From Methylobacterium nodulans ORS 2060 (GTDB lineage: Bacteria; Pseudomonadota; Alphaproteobacteria; Rhizobiales; Beijerinckiaceae), in contig NC_011894.1 in the NCBI RefSeq assembly GCF_000022085.1, forward strand, positions 3,251,501-3,315,500: a DNA stretch of 64,000 bases, written 5' to 3'. Both the position numbers and the translations under genes were made by a program. This document shows positions 63,667-64,000 of the stretch, piece by piece (position 1 is the stretch's first letter; the number at the start of each line of letters is the position of its first letter). The notes below the pieces were generated by a model. The model was not told the origin of the DNA, did not search any database, and saw only the letters and a program-made list of their open reading frames with translations.

Positions 63667-64000
63667 GGCTCCCTCCATGCCGCCCTTTGAGCAGTTTCGC
63701 GCTCCGCCGCGCGCCGTCAATGCGGACCATCCAGGCCAATCAGCCGGACAGGCGCTTTCCACTCCCATCGCGCCGATCTCGAAGATCTGCCAACATCCTA
63801 CGCGCATCGCCGCCGGCTTCCGGCGACCGAGGGGACGCAGTGATTGCCTTGCCCGTACCTGCTTCCGCGACCACTCCCCGGGTCGGCCCTCGCCTTCATC
63901 GTCTGCCGCCGTAAGCCCGCCTGGAGGCTTAACGTTCTCCATCGTTGGCCGGTGCTGCCGGCATATCGAGAAGTACGATCCGGCAGGAAACCGCACTACT
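63667..64000. other. Right edge, no gene recognised
   Basis: About 330 bases upstream of the hypothetical gene at 63154. Open frames exist on both strands, but none has recognisable sequence or a convincing start. It should contain the promoter of that gene. Confidence 0.4.

Noticed and set aside
62698..64000. Search for a CRISPR array beside the cas remnants
   Set aside because: I looked on both sides of the cas genes for repeats of about 28-29 bases at 60-base intervals and saw none.

Overview
The window reads as chromosome from a GC-rich alphaproteobacterium. Rhizobiales, and most likely the Methylobacteriaceae, is my best guess; I ran no search. Reasons: very GC-rich coding sequence with tightly overlapping ATGA/GTGA operons, a CtrA-type TTAA-N7-TTAAC box, alphaproteobacterial mosaic palindromic repeats, and the gene mix (oxalate/formate antiporter, CoxL-type oxidoreductase, malonate decarboxylase, large exopolysaccharide cluster).

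Left third (1-20 kb) is catabolic. A broken ModA-like gene is followed by a short-chain fatty acid transporter (atoE) with the stump of an atoD gene behind it. Next comes a complete malonate module: a GntR regulator with madM and madL on the minus strand, and the divergent seven-gene malonate decarboxylase operon mdcACDEGBH on the plus strand. A second module (11-17 kb) holds an FAD monooxygenase, a DUF485 protein plus solute:sodium symporter, a cupin, an MFS transporter and a TetR regulator. Two near-identical palindromes bracket it and are probably its operators. A solitary CoxL-like molybdenum hydroxylase subunit follows.

The middle (23.4-48.2 kb) is an exopolysaccharide (EPS) region: glycosyltransferases, a priming sugar transferase, CDP-glucose-type sugar genes, a Wzc-like protein with a degenerate nucleotide loop, a flippase, a polymerase/ligase, a secreted GH51-like hydrolase, an outer-membrane export protein, UDP-xylose synthase, GDP-mannose 4,6-dehydratase and a perosamine-synthase-like aminotransferase. 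Insertion-sequence debris lies on both sides (two IS66 fragments and a Crp/Fnr gene on the left; IS6 and IS110 fragments on the right), and an intact IS5-type element sits inside it. The 3' end of gmd runs into the IS6 fragment.

The right part (50-64 kb) holds an oxalate/formate-type MFS antiporter, a sigma-54 two-component pair, a cyclic-nucleotide-binding patatin phospholipase convergent with a class III adenylyl cyclase, and a MarR regulator with three copies of TTGATATCAA in front of a divergent cyclase operon. It also holds a decayed type I-E CRISPR-Cas locus (5'-truncated cas7e, intact cas5e, cas6e stub), with no array or adaptation genes visible. The last kilobase contains two small proteins without assigned function. 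I saw no tRNA, rRNA or CRISPR array.
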